Assembly (NCBI RefSeq): GCF_023050945.1
Contig: NZ_JALKIM010000009.1
Coordinates: 21,034-85,033, forward strand
Origin: Anaerobiospirillum sp. NML120448
GTDB lineage: Bacteria > Pseudomonadota > Gammaproteobacteria > Enterobacterales > Succinivibrionaceae
Reading direction: 5' to 3'
DNA length: 64,000 nt
The notes beneath the pieces are model-generated. The model did not search any database. It was not told the origin of the DNA and worked only from the letters and a program-made list of their open reading frames with translations. Made by a program: the position numbers and the translations under genes. Within the stretch, counting starts at the first letter, position 1, and the number at the start of each line of letters is the position of its first letter. This document shows, one piece after another, positions 7,918-17,222 of this stretch.

Positions 7918-8967
7918 TCACCACATAGTGCGTTTGCTGAATTTTGCTATCGCAAGAGCTGTCACTAAAAGAATCAAACATTGAATTTGTCCCATGGATA
8001 AAGGGCCTAAGATGTAGCCAAGCTGAATATCAGGCTCACGGACAAACTCGCAGATAAAGCGCAAGATGGCATAAACCATAAGATAAGTTAAAGTCAGCGC
8101 ACCTGGTCGTAAATTGCCCTTAGAGTAATAAACAGCCCCTATTAAGTTTTCTCGTACTGTTGCTCGGTATGTATTTCTTATTACCAATAAAGCCAATAAG
8201 ATGAGGGCTAAAAGCGGCCCTTCTGCAAGAGCCTCATAAATTTGTACAGGATGGCGAGGACTTAAGTCTCCTGCATTAGAGAAAATTACCGCCCAAGGCA
8301 AAGAGCTAGGAGTTCCATAAAGCTCACCATTAAAAAAATTTGCCACTCTACCTAAAGGAATAATTAGCAGTGCTATCAAAACTGCTCTATCAGCATAGCA
8401 ATAAAAGATTTCTTTTTTAATCTGCTTATAAATATGGGGACTATACACAAACTGCCCTGAGAGCAAACTAATATTTTGCCCCCTACTATTGCTCTTTGAT
8501 GAACTGTACTGAGCAGCATCAGCTACCATATCTTGCTTATCTAAATGCAGGTTAGCTGTGATATGGTTGTGGCTGTGGCTATGTACCAGGCCATGGCTAT
8601 TGCCATGGCTGTAGCGGATAAAAGGATTATGGGCTATATAAGGAGTGGCCAGGTGAACAATCAAAAACAAACCTAGCGCTAAGCCCACTATGCCGCCCAT
8701 GTAAGACATGCCGCCTAAATTAAGCTGCCAAATGTGGTCAATATGCTCAGCGTAGTACCAGGGATCATAACAAATCACATAGCCCAAGCGGCCACCTACG
8801 ATAGCACCTATAGCCGCATAAATGCCTATCATAGAGCGTACTAACAGATTATTTTTGATATAAAACATAGGCAAGGCAGGACGTGAGAGCAATATAAACA
8901 AAACTGCCCCTAATCCATAGACCAAACCATAATATGAAATATAAGTACCAAAAACTTCTAATACCAT
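7918..8967 (-). CDS. lgt: Prolipoprotein diacylglyceryl transferase with a His-rich insert
   Basis: Lgt transfers diacylglycerol from phosphatidylglycerol to the lipobox cysteine of prolipoproteins in the inner membrane. Family motifs are present: GRLGYV (59-64), GGMSYMGG (85-92), the signature GRVANFFNGELYG (206-218), PRHPVQIYE and RFICEFVREPD. The protein has 349 residues against about 290 in E. coli; the excess is a polar segment (about 112-190) with a run of eight histidines (SHGNSHGLVHSHSHNH). The usual GMSFHGG histidine (His103 in E. coli, reported as essential) is methionine (M90) here. Whether the enzyme is active or another gene supplies Lgt cannot be told. It has no thyA neighbour. 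Confidence 0.93.
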   Translation of the reverse strand: MVLEVFGTYISYYGLVYGLGAVLFILLSRPALPMFYIKNNLLVRSMIGIYAAIGAIVGGRLGYVICYDPWYYAEHIDHIWQLNLGGMSYMGGIVGLALGLFLIVHLATPYIAHNPFIRYSHGNSHGLVHSHSHNHITANLHLDKQDMVADAAQYSSSKSNSRGQNISLLSGQFVYSPHIYKQIKKEIFYCYADRAVLIALLIIPLGRVANFFNGELYGTPSSLPWAVIFSNAGDLSPRHPVQIYEALAEGPLLALILLALLVIRNTYRATVRENLIGAVYYSKGNLRPGALTLTYLMVYAILRFICEFVREPDIQLGYILGPLSMGQIQCLILLVTALAIAKFSKRTMW

Positions 8968-9417
8968 AGGCTTAATATAGTCGCTTGTGCCACGCTCTTA
9001 ATATTATGTATCTGCTAGCTTTCAAGAGCCTCAGAAGAGTTAAAACCACTTTCTCTACCATATGGTGCTTGATTAGGGCTGGGCTCAAATTAGAATCTTT
9101 GTAAGCCCCAGATGGGGATGATGCCCTTAGCAAGGCCGCTATCACAGCAGCTTATGCTGCTGTTGCAACCTAAAGCGCCATAAGCTATAGCTACAAGGCA
9201 GCGCCTGCGTGGGCTGGCTTGGCCAGGATTGGCATTAGCCAAGCTTGGCCAGGATTGGCATTAGCCAAGCTTGGCCAGACTGGGCGGGCGGCTTGGCGCA
9301 GGATTGGGCCTTAAAATATTAACCCGAGATTAGCACATCACTAAGCTCGGGTCTAGATTTAAAAATGTGTGCAGTTTGCGATGGCTAAAGTTAGGTCTTA
9401 CTTTAGCTAAGCTTGCT
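8968..9417. other. Gap with 26-bp direct repeats
   Basis: The gap separates lgt from the LacI regulator. It contains the direct repeat at 9218-9278, a GC-rich island, and an ACCCGAG/CTCGGGT inverted repeat (9322-9352) that may act as terminator of the regulator gene, although the T run is weak. Confidence 0.5.
9218..9278. repeat. 26-bp direct repeat, 2.3 copies
   Basis: The unit starting CTTGGCCAGGATTGGC occurs at 9218-9243 and 9244-9269 with a partial third copy. The unit is itself built from GGCCA/TTGGC words, like the other GGC-rich islands of the window. Confidence 0.85.
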
Positions 9418-10452
9418 TTAGCGATCCATGTTGGCACGAATCTTAATGATGGTCTCGGTGATAAAATCAGGGACTTTATCGTTAAGTTGACCTGCTAGAG
9501 CCTGATAGGCACGCTTAATAGCGTGGTAACCTTGTCTGGTTGGCTGCTGACAAACTACAAACTTGATAATACCAGCATCCACAAATTGACGAGTGGAATA
9601 GAGATCATCAAAGCCAATAGCAAAAATGTCTTTTTTACCGTTAGCAATTAATGCAGCGCCTACACCTTGCACAGCGGCACCAGCAATATAGACGCAGTTG
9701 ATTTGTGGGTTGGCTTTTAGCGCATTAAAGGTTTCTTGTTGACCACGGATATCAGAGTCAAAACTCTCAACGGTATCAACAATTTCATAATCAATGGCCT
9801 GACGATTGAGTTCTTGTTTAAAGCCCTCAATACGCAAATTATGACCTAATAATAAATGAGAACCAGTAACGATTAGAATGTGTAACTTGTCCTGACGGGC
9901 TAAAGAAAGCATACCAGCACAAGTAGCACCTGCGGTTAAGTAGTCAGAGCCTACATAACAAAGACGCTTGGTATTTTCCACATCAGTGTTAAGCAATACT
10001 ACAGCAATATGCTTTTCATATAACTCATTAATCTTCTCACGCAATCTATCAGTATTAACTGTAGAAAGGCATAAGGCTTTACAGCCCTGAGCTAGCAAGT
10101 ACTCAATGGCATCTAAATGAGTTTGTTCATCAAAGCCTTCTACTTCTTTGAGTACTACATCCAAGCCTAGATCAGCAAATTCCTCTTGAGCTGCATTAAT
10201 ACCACTAATGATCTCTTGATAAAAGGCATTACCAATACTTGGCATGAGAGCACCAATTTTAATTGGTGTTTTATAGGCAGCAAGAGCTCGGCCAGCACGA
10301 TTAGGAACATAGCCTAATTCTTTAGCTAGCATTTTAATTTTTTTAGCAACATCCTCTCTTACTGCACCACGATTATGAAGAACACGATCCACCGTGCCTC
10401 GTGATACGCCTGCCGCCTGGGCTAAACTTTTAACAGTAACTTTCATGATCAT
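9418..10452 (-). CDS. LacI-family transcriptional regulator of the sugar locus
   Basis: The 344-residue product has an N-terminal LacI helix-turn-helix (VTVKSLAQAAGVSRGTVDRVLH, residues 4-27, with a hinge helix ending RAGRALA) and a periplasmic-binding-protein-like effector domain (from about 65). RGTVDRVL in place of the common PATVSRVL is the variant seen in regulators of ribose/xylose-type ABC transporters. It lies downstream of the uptake and catabolic genes on the same strand with a 1-kb gap. Palindromes at 10781 and 10900 lie in front of it and match ones before the transporter genes, so it may repress itself and the locus in response to the imported sugar; that link is inference. A second ATG at 10446 is possible. 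Confidence 0.9.
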   Translation of the reverse strand: MIMKVTVKSLAQAAGVSRGTVDRVLHNRGAVREDVAKKIKMLAKELGYVPNRAGRALAAYKTPIKIGALMPSIGNAFYQEIISGINAAQEEFADLGLDVVLKEVEGFDEQTHLDAIEYLLAQGCKALCLSTVNTDRLREKINELYEKHIAVVLLNTDVENTKRLCYVGSDYLTAGATCAGMLSLARQDKLHILIVTGSHLLLGHNLRIEGFKQELNRQAIDYEIVDTVESFDSDIRGQQETFNALKANPQINCVYIAGAAVQGVGAALIANGKKDIFAIGFDDLYSTRQFVDAGIIKFVVCQQPTRQGYHAIKRAYQALAGQLNDKVPDFITETIIKIRANMDR

Positions 10453-10780
10453 TTGGCATCTAACATAAAATATTAGTGTAACACACTAATAAAACTTATG
10501 AAGTGCCTCCTCCTTGGTAATCCAACAGCAAGTGTTAGCTTTAATTAAAATTGAGCAAGAGCTTATTACTAAACTCTCTTAAAGCCTGGGGCATTATAAA
10601 AACCGTAGCTTTGCTAAGCAGATCTTAGCTAGTCTTATTGTTAATTATTGATGAGTGTATTGCTTGGTAGGTTGTGCATCTAAAAATGCATAAAAAAAGC
10701 ACGTGGCTTATAAAATTAGCACGAAGTGTTTGTTCTCTAAGAAAGACTCTTATTGATAGTCTATGCCGTAATTAGAGCAT

Positions 10781-10792
10781 GTGCTCGTGCAA
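10781..10792. promoter_or_regulatory. Operator-like site E before the LacI regulator
   Basis: GTGCTCGTGCAA is centred on CG as LacI-family operators are, and shares GTGCTCG with the sites at 18884 and 20362. It lies 330 bp upstream of the regulator start. Confidence 0.35.
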
Positions 10793-10899
10793 CAATACAA
10801 GATCTAAACAACATAATTAATATTTTACGTTTTTAAGCAAAATTCTAAATAAAACTAAGCCAAAATTGCGAGCTATATCGCACATAAGTAAACATTTTT

Positions 10900-10911
10900 G
10901 TGCACGTACAC
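10900..10911. promoter_or_regulatory. Operator-like site D before the LacI regulator
   Basis: GTGCACGTACAC is near-palindromic around a central CG, flanked by TT and GAA (TTGTGCACGTACACGAA). It resembles the sites before the transporter genes. Confidence 0.4.
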
Positions 10912-11466
10912 GAAACCTTAGGCACATATGCCCCCCTATTGATACTATCAAGCCGTACACAAAAATTTATACTCAAAATACAACACAGTGTGCACAACGC
11001 ACATTTAGATAAAGAAAAAGCCCGCAGACAATGATTAAATCACTGATCTGAGAGCCCTATATGCTTTATGTCAAGCAATAAAATACTCTCACCCTACTAA
11101 AAGGCCCTTAAAGGACAAACATGTTGTCCTTTAAAAGAACCTTGAGAGCAACTTACTACCAAGAAATGTAAGCTACTCAATTAGTAGGAGAGAAAGTGTA
11201 GCAAAGTAAAATTAACTCTCCTTAAGACGAATTATTGCAAACGGCTTAATGAGATAACTTTGCTTAAATGTGAGCAAAGCTAAGCAGTGCTTATTATTAT
11301 TGCTTCGCTTTGCTCATTACAGTCTGCACTTAATAATGCAGCTGATAAGCCCACACCTTGCGCTTAAGCCTGGCTTAAGCTTTAGCGTTAGCGTTAGCTT
11401 GGGCCTAAGGGCAGGTGTGGTTTAGCTTGAATGGTGATCAAGCTCTAAGATAGATTAACTTAACAA

Positions 11467-12984
11467 TTAAGCAAATGGGTTCTCAGTCTTGTAGAGAACG
11501 CCAGCTGGCTGGTTGTAAGAAATCTTAGCAATGCCTAACATGGAGAATACATCAAATAAGGCTTTGCCGTGGTGACCGAATGCTACAGCACCGTGGTGTG
11601 GGTAACGATCAGCAATTAATACGTGACGGTAGAAACGGCCCATCTCGTTAATTGCGAAAATACCGATACCACCGAAGGAGCGGGTAGCAACTGGTAATAC
11701 TTCACCCTCAGCAATGTAAGCCTGTAAGGTGGTGTCTGGAGTGGTCTGTAAACGGAAGAAAGTGATTGGACCAGCAGCGATATCACCCTCTAAGGTACCA
11801 CGAGTGAAATCAGGCTCATCACGACCAGCCTCTAAGAGACGGTGCTGAATGATTTGGTAGTTGATCTTGCCACAAGCTTGATCGCAACCACAATCCTGGT
11901 TTAACTTGCAGAATGGAGTGTTACCACAGTGGAAGCCCATGAAGGTATCAGTTAACTTGTACTGTGGGAAGTGAGGCTTGATGCTCTGCTCGTACATGTC
12001 AGCTGGTACGGAGTTGTTGATGTCTAATAAGGTTACAGCATCCTTGGTTACGCAAGCGCCGATGTACTCAGATAAAGCACCGAAGATATCAACTTCACAA
12101 GCTACTGGAATACCACGGGAAGCTAAACGGGAGTTTACATAGCAAGGCTCGAAACCGAACTCCTCTGGGAATGCAGGCCAGCACTTGTCAGCAAAAGCAA
12201 CATACTTGCGGGAACCCTTGTGCTGCTCAGCCCAATCTAATAAGGTTAACTCAAACTGAGCCATACGCTCTAAGAGATCTGGGTAAGTATTGCCAGCGCC
12301 TAACTCCTGCTCCATCTCCTTGATGACCTGAGGAATACGCTCGTCACCCTTGTGCTTGCGGTAAGCTACTAATAAGTCAAGCTCAGAGTTCTCTTCGATC
12401 TCAACGCCGATGTCATATAAGCCCTTGATTGGAGCGTTACATGCAAAGAAGTCCTGTGGACGTGGGCCGAAAGAAATAATCTTTAAGTTGGAAACACCGA
12501 TTAAAGCACGAGCAACTGGTACGAACTCGCTTACCATCTTAGCAATGTCAGCAGCGGTGCCAACTGGGTACTCAGGGATGAAGCCCTTGAGCTTGCGTAA
12601 ACCTAAGTTGTAAGAGCAGTTGAGCATACCGCAGAATGCATCACCACGACCATCGATAAGGTCATTGCCAGTCTCTTCTGCTGCTGCTACGAACATGCAT
12701 GGGCCATCAAAGAACTTAGCAATTAAGGTCTCTGGAGTCTCTGGACCGAAGTTACCTAAGAAAACTACTAAAGAGTTACAGCCAGCAGCCTTAGCCTCAG
12801 CAACAGCATTCTGAGCATCAACCTCGTTCTCAACAATGGTGTTGATCTCAACAACATCAAGCTTAGCCTCTAAGCACTTAGCAACTACAGCCTGACGACG
12901 GCGCTCAGATAAAGTACGGATAAAGCAGTCACGTGATACAGCAATTACACCAAGCTTTGCATCTGGGATATTGTACATTTCCAT
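11467..12984 (-). CDS. L-fucose/L-arabinose isomerase-family protein
   Basis: The 505-residue protein belongs to the superfamily of aldose-ketose isomerases that includes FucI and AraA (COG2407). The N-terminal half shows Rossmann-like segments (LGVIAVSRDCF; NSLVVFLGNFGPETP). The C-terminal half carries likely metal/substrate residues in AFADKCWPAF, ACEVDIFGALSEY, DTFMGFHCGN and ADRYPHHGAVAFGH. A cysteine cluster CKLNQDCGCDQACGK (about 361-375) is typical of this subgroup. It is the last gene of the sugar operon, after the fused kinase, so it probably converts the incoming aldose to the ketose that the kinase phosphorylates. The exact sugar cannot be assigned. Start at 12984 follows GGAGAG. 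Confidence 0.8.
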   Translation of the reverse strand: MEMYNIPDAKLGVIAVSRDCFIRTLSERRRQAVVAKCLEAKLDVVEINTIVENEVDAQNAVAEAKAAGCNSLVVFLGNFGPETPETLIAKFFDGPCMFVAAAEETGNDLIDGRGDAFCGMLNCSYNLGLRKLKGFIPEYPVGTAADIAKMVSEFVPVARALIGVSNLKIISFGPRPQDFFACNAPIKGLYDIGVEIEENSELDLLVAYRKHKGDERIPQVIKEMEQELGAGNTYPDLLERMAQFELTLLDWAEQHKGSRKYVAFADKCWPAFPEEFGFEPCYVNSRLASRGIPVACEVDIFGALSEYIGACVTKDAVTLLDINNSVPADMYEQSIKPHFPQYKLTDTFMGFHCGNTPFCKLNQDCGCDQACGKINYQIIQHRLLEAGRDEPDFTRGTLEGDIAAGPITFFRLQTTPDTTLQAYIAEGEVLPVATRSFGGIGIFAINEMGRFYRHVLIADRYPHHGAVAFGHHGKALFDVFSMLGIAKISYNQPAGVLYKTENPFA

Positions 12985-13099
12985 TTAAATTTTCTCTCCA
13001 TTATTTAAACACTCACTAAGAGTTATCAAAGACAGATCCTTAGTTTTGATTAACTACAAAGCAAGAAATCATTTTGGTCTAAGCATGAGTGCACTTAAA

Positions 13100-13198
13100 C
13101 CTCTGAGCAAAGATCCTCGCTCTTATTCTTAAGGGACTCTTTAAGATAAAGACCCTTGCTCAGAGGCTGCCCAAAAATCTAAAAGAATCTTGGGCAGC
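13100..13198 (-). promoter_or_regulatory. Two intercistronic stem-loops between kinase and isomerase genes
   Basis: CCTCTGAGCAA (13100-13110) is perfectly complementary to TTGCTCAGAGG (13156-13166). GCTGCCCAA (13166-13174) pairs with TTGGGCAGC (13190-13198), sharing one base with the first stem. No clear T run follows, so they look more like mRNA processing or stability structures than a full terminator. Confidence 0.5.
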
Positions 13199-13235
13199 AA
13201 AGTAATGTCTGATTTTCTAATAAAAGGCCTTAGTC

Positions 13236-15419
13236 TTATAATGTGATATTCTCACCAACTAAGATACCAGTAGAGATATGGTTCTTACCCTCGTAGCTAT
13301 CTTTATGAGCAAGTAACCACTTATTGTTGGCAGTTACTAAGCCATTTTCAGCATCGCCACGGGCATCAACATTCTCAATCTTGGCAGTATTAGTATCCTT
13401 AGGTAAAACTACGGCTACACGGAATACTTCACCATCATCGCTGTGGCATGGAGCATAGTGCAATGCAGTCTCATAGAACTGTACAGCAGTGCCCTTTGGA
13501 CAGTAGAAGGTCTCAACAGCTTGGGTATCCATAATGCCGTCCTTAATGGCGGTAATAGGAGCAAGCATGAATAAAGCATCGGTGCCAGTAATATTTACTT
13601 CGCAGTTGCGGTGGTATTCAATGGCGTTGAGCTTACGGTTGTGACCAGAGCAGTAGCCGATTTGAACCTTTAAGCCGCCAAAGACACGATTTTGTAAATC
13701 GTTCATGAGATCTTCTGTCTCAAGTTTTGGCTCAGAGGCAACGTAGGTTACAGCATCCTTTGGACATGGTAAGTCTTCTAAAATCTTAGTAACCTTATCG
13801 GTATCTACAGCAGGAATTACCTTACCAAAACGCTCAAACTCAACAGAGAATACGCTCTTGTACTTCTCAACCTTCTCGCCATCGAGCTTGTTACGTAAAG
13901 TAGCAAGCTTGTGGAAAGCAGGACGCATAGTTGGGTATAAGCTTTGATAGAGAGTGTAAATATCGTTGTAACGCTCAACCTCAGCGCAATTTGGCTCAGC
14001 CTTATCGCTACCTTGCTTAACTAAAGCATCAACAGCACTTTCAACGTTAGGATATAACTTAGCAGCAACAGCAGCTAAGATAGCAGCACCTAATGCTGGA
14101 CCTTCCTTAGAGGCAATGGTAGTTACCTTGCACTTAAGGACATCAGCAAGCATTTGTCTCCAGAATGGTGAACGGCCACCACCGCCACAAGCAGTTAAGG
14201 TCTCTGGAACAATATCCATCTGGTGGAGCACTTCTAAGTTGTGGCGTTGAGATAAGGTAATGCCCTCTAATACAGCACGGGTTAAATGTGCCTTCTTATG
14301 ACGAGCAGATAGACCAAAGAATACACCACGAGCCTCAGCATCTAATACAGGGGAGCGCTCACCCATTAAGTAAGGTAAGTAAATTAAGCCATCAGAGCCT
14401 GATGGAACAGAGGCGGCCTCTTTAGTCATTAAATCATAGGCATCGGTGCCGTCTTTCTGGCATTGAGCGTGCTCAGCAGTATAGAGCTCATCACGAGCCC
14501 AACGTAAGGATAGACCAGCGGCTAAAGTGCAAGACATAGCAGTCCAAGTGCCAGGTACAGCTGCACAGAAGGTGTGAACACGACCTAATGGGTCAATAGA
14601 AACCTTAGAGGTATGGGCAAATACTACACCTGAGGTACCTAAGGTTACAAAAGCTTGACCGTCACGGCATACACCAGTACCTAAAGCAGCAGCGGCATTA
14701 TCACCAGCACCACCAGCTACGATAGTACCTTCAACTAAGCCAGTTAGTTTAGCTGCCTCGGCAGTGATAGTGCCTGCAACAGCACAAGACTCGATAAGAG
14801 GAGGCATTAAAGCAGGATCGATAGCTAATTTCTCTAAGATCTCGCCTGACCATTCACGCTTCTTAATATCTAAAAGGTTGGTACCAGAGGCATCGGAAAT
14901 TTCCATAGCCTTGACACCAGTTAACATGTAGCGTACGTAATCCTTTGGTAAAAGGATGGTAGCGCATTGATCGTAAATCTCTTTTTCGTTCTCACGAACC
15001 CATAGGATTTTTGGAGCAGTAAAACCAGATAAAGCTGGGTTAGCATTAATTTCGATTAAACGGTTCTTGCCAACTAAATTAGTGATCTCATCACACTGCT
15101 TAGAGGTACGGGCATCACACCATAAAATGGACTTACGTAACACCTTGCCGTCCTTATCAAGCATAACTAAGCCGTGCATTTGACCTGCAATGGCTAAACC
15201 AGCAACATCCTTAGGATCAATTGCTGACTGAGCTAACACAGCCTTAATAGAATCGATAGCTGCGTTATACCAATCTAATGGATCTTGCTCTGCCCAACCA
15301 TTTTTTGGCTGATAAAGGGGATACTCAATAGTTTTGGAAGCAATAGACTGACCGTGCTCATCAAAAAGAACTGTTTTAGTACCTGAGGTACCAAGATCAA
15401 CACCTAATAAATACTTCAT
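13236..15419 (-). CDS. Xylulokinase-type FGGY kinase fused to a DUF4867 domain
   Basis: The 727-residue protein has two parts. Residues 1-505 are a xylulokinase-like FGGY sugar kinase: ATP-binding GVDLGTSGTK (6-15), QMHGLV (80-85), LWCDART (99-105), the catalytic aspartate in GGAGDNAA (D240), and the FGGY-like signature ACGGGGRSPFWRQMLAD. Residues about 520-727 match DUF4867 (FSVEFERFGKV, VYxAS-type strand VTYVASEP, GGLKVQIGYCSGHN, YHRNCEVNI, PKGTAVQFYETALHYAP), a cupin-like family usually encoded as a separate protein next to sugar isomerase/kinase genes in Firmicutes. Plain xylulokinases end near residue 500. The fusion suggests that DUF4867 acts on the kinase substrate or product, for example as a sugar epimerase/isomerase; this is inference. 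Confidence 0.88.
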   Translation of the reverse strand: MKYLLGVDLGTSGTKTVLFDEHGQSIASKTIEYPLYQPKNGWAEQDPLDWYNAAIDSIKAVLAQSAIDPKDVAGLAIAGQMHGLVMLDKDGKVLRKSILWCDARTSKQCDEITNLVGKNRLIEINANPALSGFTAPKILWVRENEKEIYDQCATILLPKDYVRYMLTGVKAMEISDASGTNLLDIKKREWSGEILEKLAIDPALMPPLIESCAVAGTITAEAAKLTGLVEGTIVAGGAGDNAAAALGTGVCRDGQAFVTLGTSGVVFAHTSKVSIDPLGRVHTFCAAVPGTWTAMSCTLAAGLSLRWARDELYTAEHAQCQKDGTDAYDLMTKEAASVPSGSDGLIYLPYLMGERSPVLDAEARGVFFGLSARHKKAHLTRAVLEGITLSQRHNLEVLHQMDIVPETLTACGGGGRSPFWRQMLADVLKCKVTTIASKEGPALGAAILAAVAAKLYPNVESAVDALVKQGSDKAEPNCAEVERYNDIYTLYQSLYPTMRPAFHKLATLRNKLDGEKVEKYKSVFSVEFERFGKVIPAVDTDKVTKILEDLPCPKDAVTYVASEPKLETEDLMNDLQNRVFGGLKVQIGYCSGHNRKLNAIEYHRNCEVNITGTDALFMLAPITAIKDGIMDTQAVETFYCPKGTAVQFYETALHYAPCHSDDGEVFRVAVVLPKDTNTAKIENVDARGDAENGLVTANNKWLLAHKDSYEGKNHISTGILVGENITL

Positions 15420-15660
15420 TATTGTTATGCTCCTTGCTCTATTAAAGTCCTGTGACCTTATTAGAGTTGCTGCTAGTCTTTTCCATCCCCAAGACTACAG
15501 CTGGTTCCTACTCAAACAAAGATAAGTAAGCCTCCCTATTGACTACCTTTTCTTTGTTTAAATTAAAAATCTTTACTCTTTAACAAGCCGCTCTGATATA
15601 ACTTCAGCTAAAACCTTGCTATAAAAGAGCGACTTAATAGGTTTTGTTTATGTAAATTAA

Positions 15661-16821
15661 TTACTTAACACGCTTCTTAGAAAGAACGTCAATTACTACA
15701 GCTAACAAGAGAACTAAGCCTTTAACAGTTCTTTGCCAGTTAGCATCAATACCTAAAATTGACATACCGTTGTTAAGTACACCCATGAAGATAGCACCAA
15801 TTACAGCACCACCTACAGTGCCCACGCCACCATAAGCAGAGGCACCACCAATGAAACATGCACCGATAGCATCAAGCTCATAACCGTTACCAGCAGTTGG
15901 AGCTGCGGAGTTAAAGCGAGCTACGCACACTAAAGCAGCTACAGCTGATAAGAAGCCCATGTTTACATAGGTCATGAATAAAATTCTGTTGGTGTTAACA
16001 CCAGATAATTTTGCAGCCTTCTCGTTACCACCTAAAGCATACAAACGACGACCACCTACGGTATTGTTTGCATAGAAGCTATAAGCCATAACAATAATGG
16101 TTAATAAGATTAAGATAACTGGGATACCCTTGTTATTGGCTAATAACATACCAGAGCCAATTAAAGCAGCCTCAACAATCACAGTGGTGATTACGAAGGT
16201 AGACATATCGTCTACTTGGTAACCCTTCTTAGTCTTCTTAACACGGTCATAAAGCACGTAAGCTAAATAACCAACACATAAAATCGCAGTAACAACAGTG
16301 GTAACAGCAAAAGCATCAGCACGAGCACGTGGCACGAATGAGGTAAAGTAGCGTAAGTACTCTGGAGGGAATGGAGAAATAGTCAAACCATCCAAAACTA
16401 ATAAAGCCATACCTCTAAAGAGCATCATGCCTGCTAAGGTAACGATGAAGGCTGGGATACGTACATAAGCAATCCAGAAGCCTTGCCATGCACCGATTAA
16501 AATACCTACTAATAAGCAAGTTGCAATTGCAAGGTAGATATTAGTTTCCCAGTTAACCATCATCACGCCAGCAATAGCACCCACCAGCGCTACAATGGAG
16601 CCAACGGACAAGTCAACGTTACCGCAACCAATAATACAAAAGAGCATACCTACGGCAAGAATAATAACGTAGGAGTTTTGCGAAATAATGTTGGTGAAGT
16701 TTGCAGGAGAGAACATTGAACCATGACCTGTGGCTCTAATGGTGATCTCAAACAAAATCATCACAACTAATAAAGCTAATAACAAAGAGTTACGCTTTAA
16801 GATATTTAAAAATTGTTCCAT
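15661..16821 (-). CDS. gguB: Multiple-monosaccharide ABC transporter permease (GguB/MmsB-like)
   Basis: This 386-residue inner-membrane permease has about ten hydrophobic segments of the BPD_transp_2 type. It carries the family's NVDLSVGSIVALVGAIAG segment, and IPAFIVTLAGMMLFRG, where the ABC ATPase contacts are expected. GGASAYGGVGTVGGAVIGA and GIDANWQRTVKGLVLLLAV close the protein. It is longer than XylH/RbsC (about 320) because of a central insert with charged loop YDRVKKTKKGYQVDD (about 191-205), as in GguB. The gene follows the GguA-like ATPase with a 400-bp spacer and precedes the kinase. Confidence 0.88.
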   Translation of the reverse strand: MEQFLNILKRNSLLLALLVVMILFEITIRATGHGSMFSPANFTNIISQNSYVIILAVGMLFCIIGCGNVDLSVGSIVALVGAIAGVMMVNWETNIYLAIATCLLVGILIGAWQGFWIAYVRIPAFIVTLAGMMLFRGMALLVLDGLTISPFPPEYLRYFTSFVPRARADAFAVTTVVTAILCVGYLAYVLYDRVKKTKKGYQVDDMSTFVITTVIVEAALIGSGMLLANNKGIPVILILLTIIVMAYSFYANNTVGGRRLYALGGNEKAAKLSGVNTNRILFMTYVNMGFLSAVAALVCVARFNSAAPTAGNGYELDAIGACFIGGASAYGGVGTVGGAVIGAIFMGVLNNGMSILGIDANWQRTVKGLVLLLAVVIDVLSKKRVK

Positions 16822-16938
16822 GACAGCATCCTAATCTTTAAATGCTTGGCACCATGTTTAACCTACAACGCTAAATCACAGTGTTCTAACAAGAGTTCAG
16901 GCGCTTTACTAGTTCTGCCAACTTAGGTAACCCTTATG

Positions 16939-16950
16939 TGGCACGTGCAC
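16939..16950. promoter_or_regulatory. Operator-like site C before the permease gene
   Basis: TGGCACGTGCAC has a perfect GCACGTGC core centred on CG. It is weaker than site A as a match to GTGCTCGAGCAC. Confidence 0.25.
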
Positions 16951-17004
16951 GCCTTATAAGTTAGGCTGGAATATGCATATATTATCAGAAATTCAACAAT
17001 CATT

Positions 17005-17018
17005 CGCAAACGGTTGCG
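17005..17018. promoter_or_regulatory. PurR/GntR-type LacI-family operator
   Basis: CGCAAACGGTTGCG is palindromic except for one pair and matches the general LacI-family form GCAAnCGnTTGC. It lies about 190 bp before the permease start and differs from the GTGCTCG sites, so it may serve another LacI-type protein such as the one at 25333. Confidence 0.45.
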
Positions 17019-17222
17019 GAAATTTTTGGCAAATATATGATTTTGCGCAAACTTTTTAAATAAAATCAATTTGAGGCTTGTTTATAAAGCTTATATTTGT
17101 CGCATTAGTGCGCAAATACTCAAATTTTAACTATTACTCTTAACACTGATGATTGTGCATGCTTATGTGCATACGCATGTTTATGCACACACTAAATTAG
17201 GTATAAACAAGGAGCAGAGTGG

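Larger units (their letters stand above)
10453..11466. other. 1-kb gap upstream of the LacI regulator
   Basis: It holds two operator-like palindromes (10781-10792 and 10900-10911), several half-sites (GTACAC, GTGTGCAC near 10954-10998), and a GGC/CTTA simple-sequence island (about 11350-11415) inside a CCACACCT/AGGTGTGG inverted repeat. No gene is seen. Confidence 0.5.
16822..17222. promoter_or_regulatory. Intercistronic region with operator-like palindromes
   Basis: It includes the palindromes at 16939-16950 and 17005-17018 and a GTGCAT/ATGCAC inverted repeat (about 17155-17188). The 400-bp length between genes of one transporter suggests an internal promoter. Confidence 0.4.
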
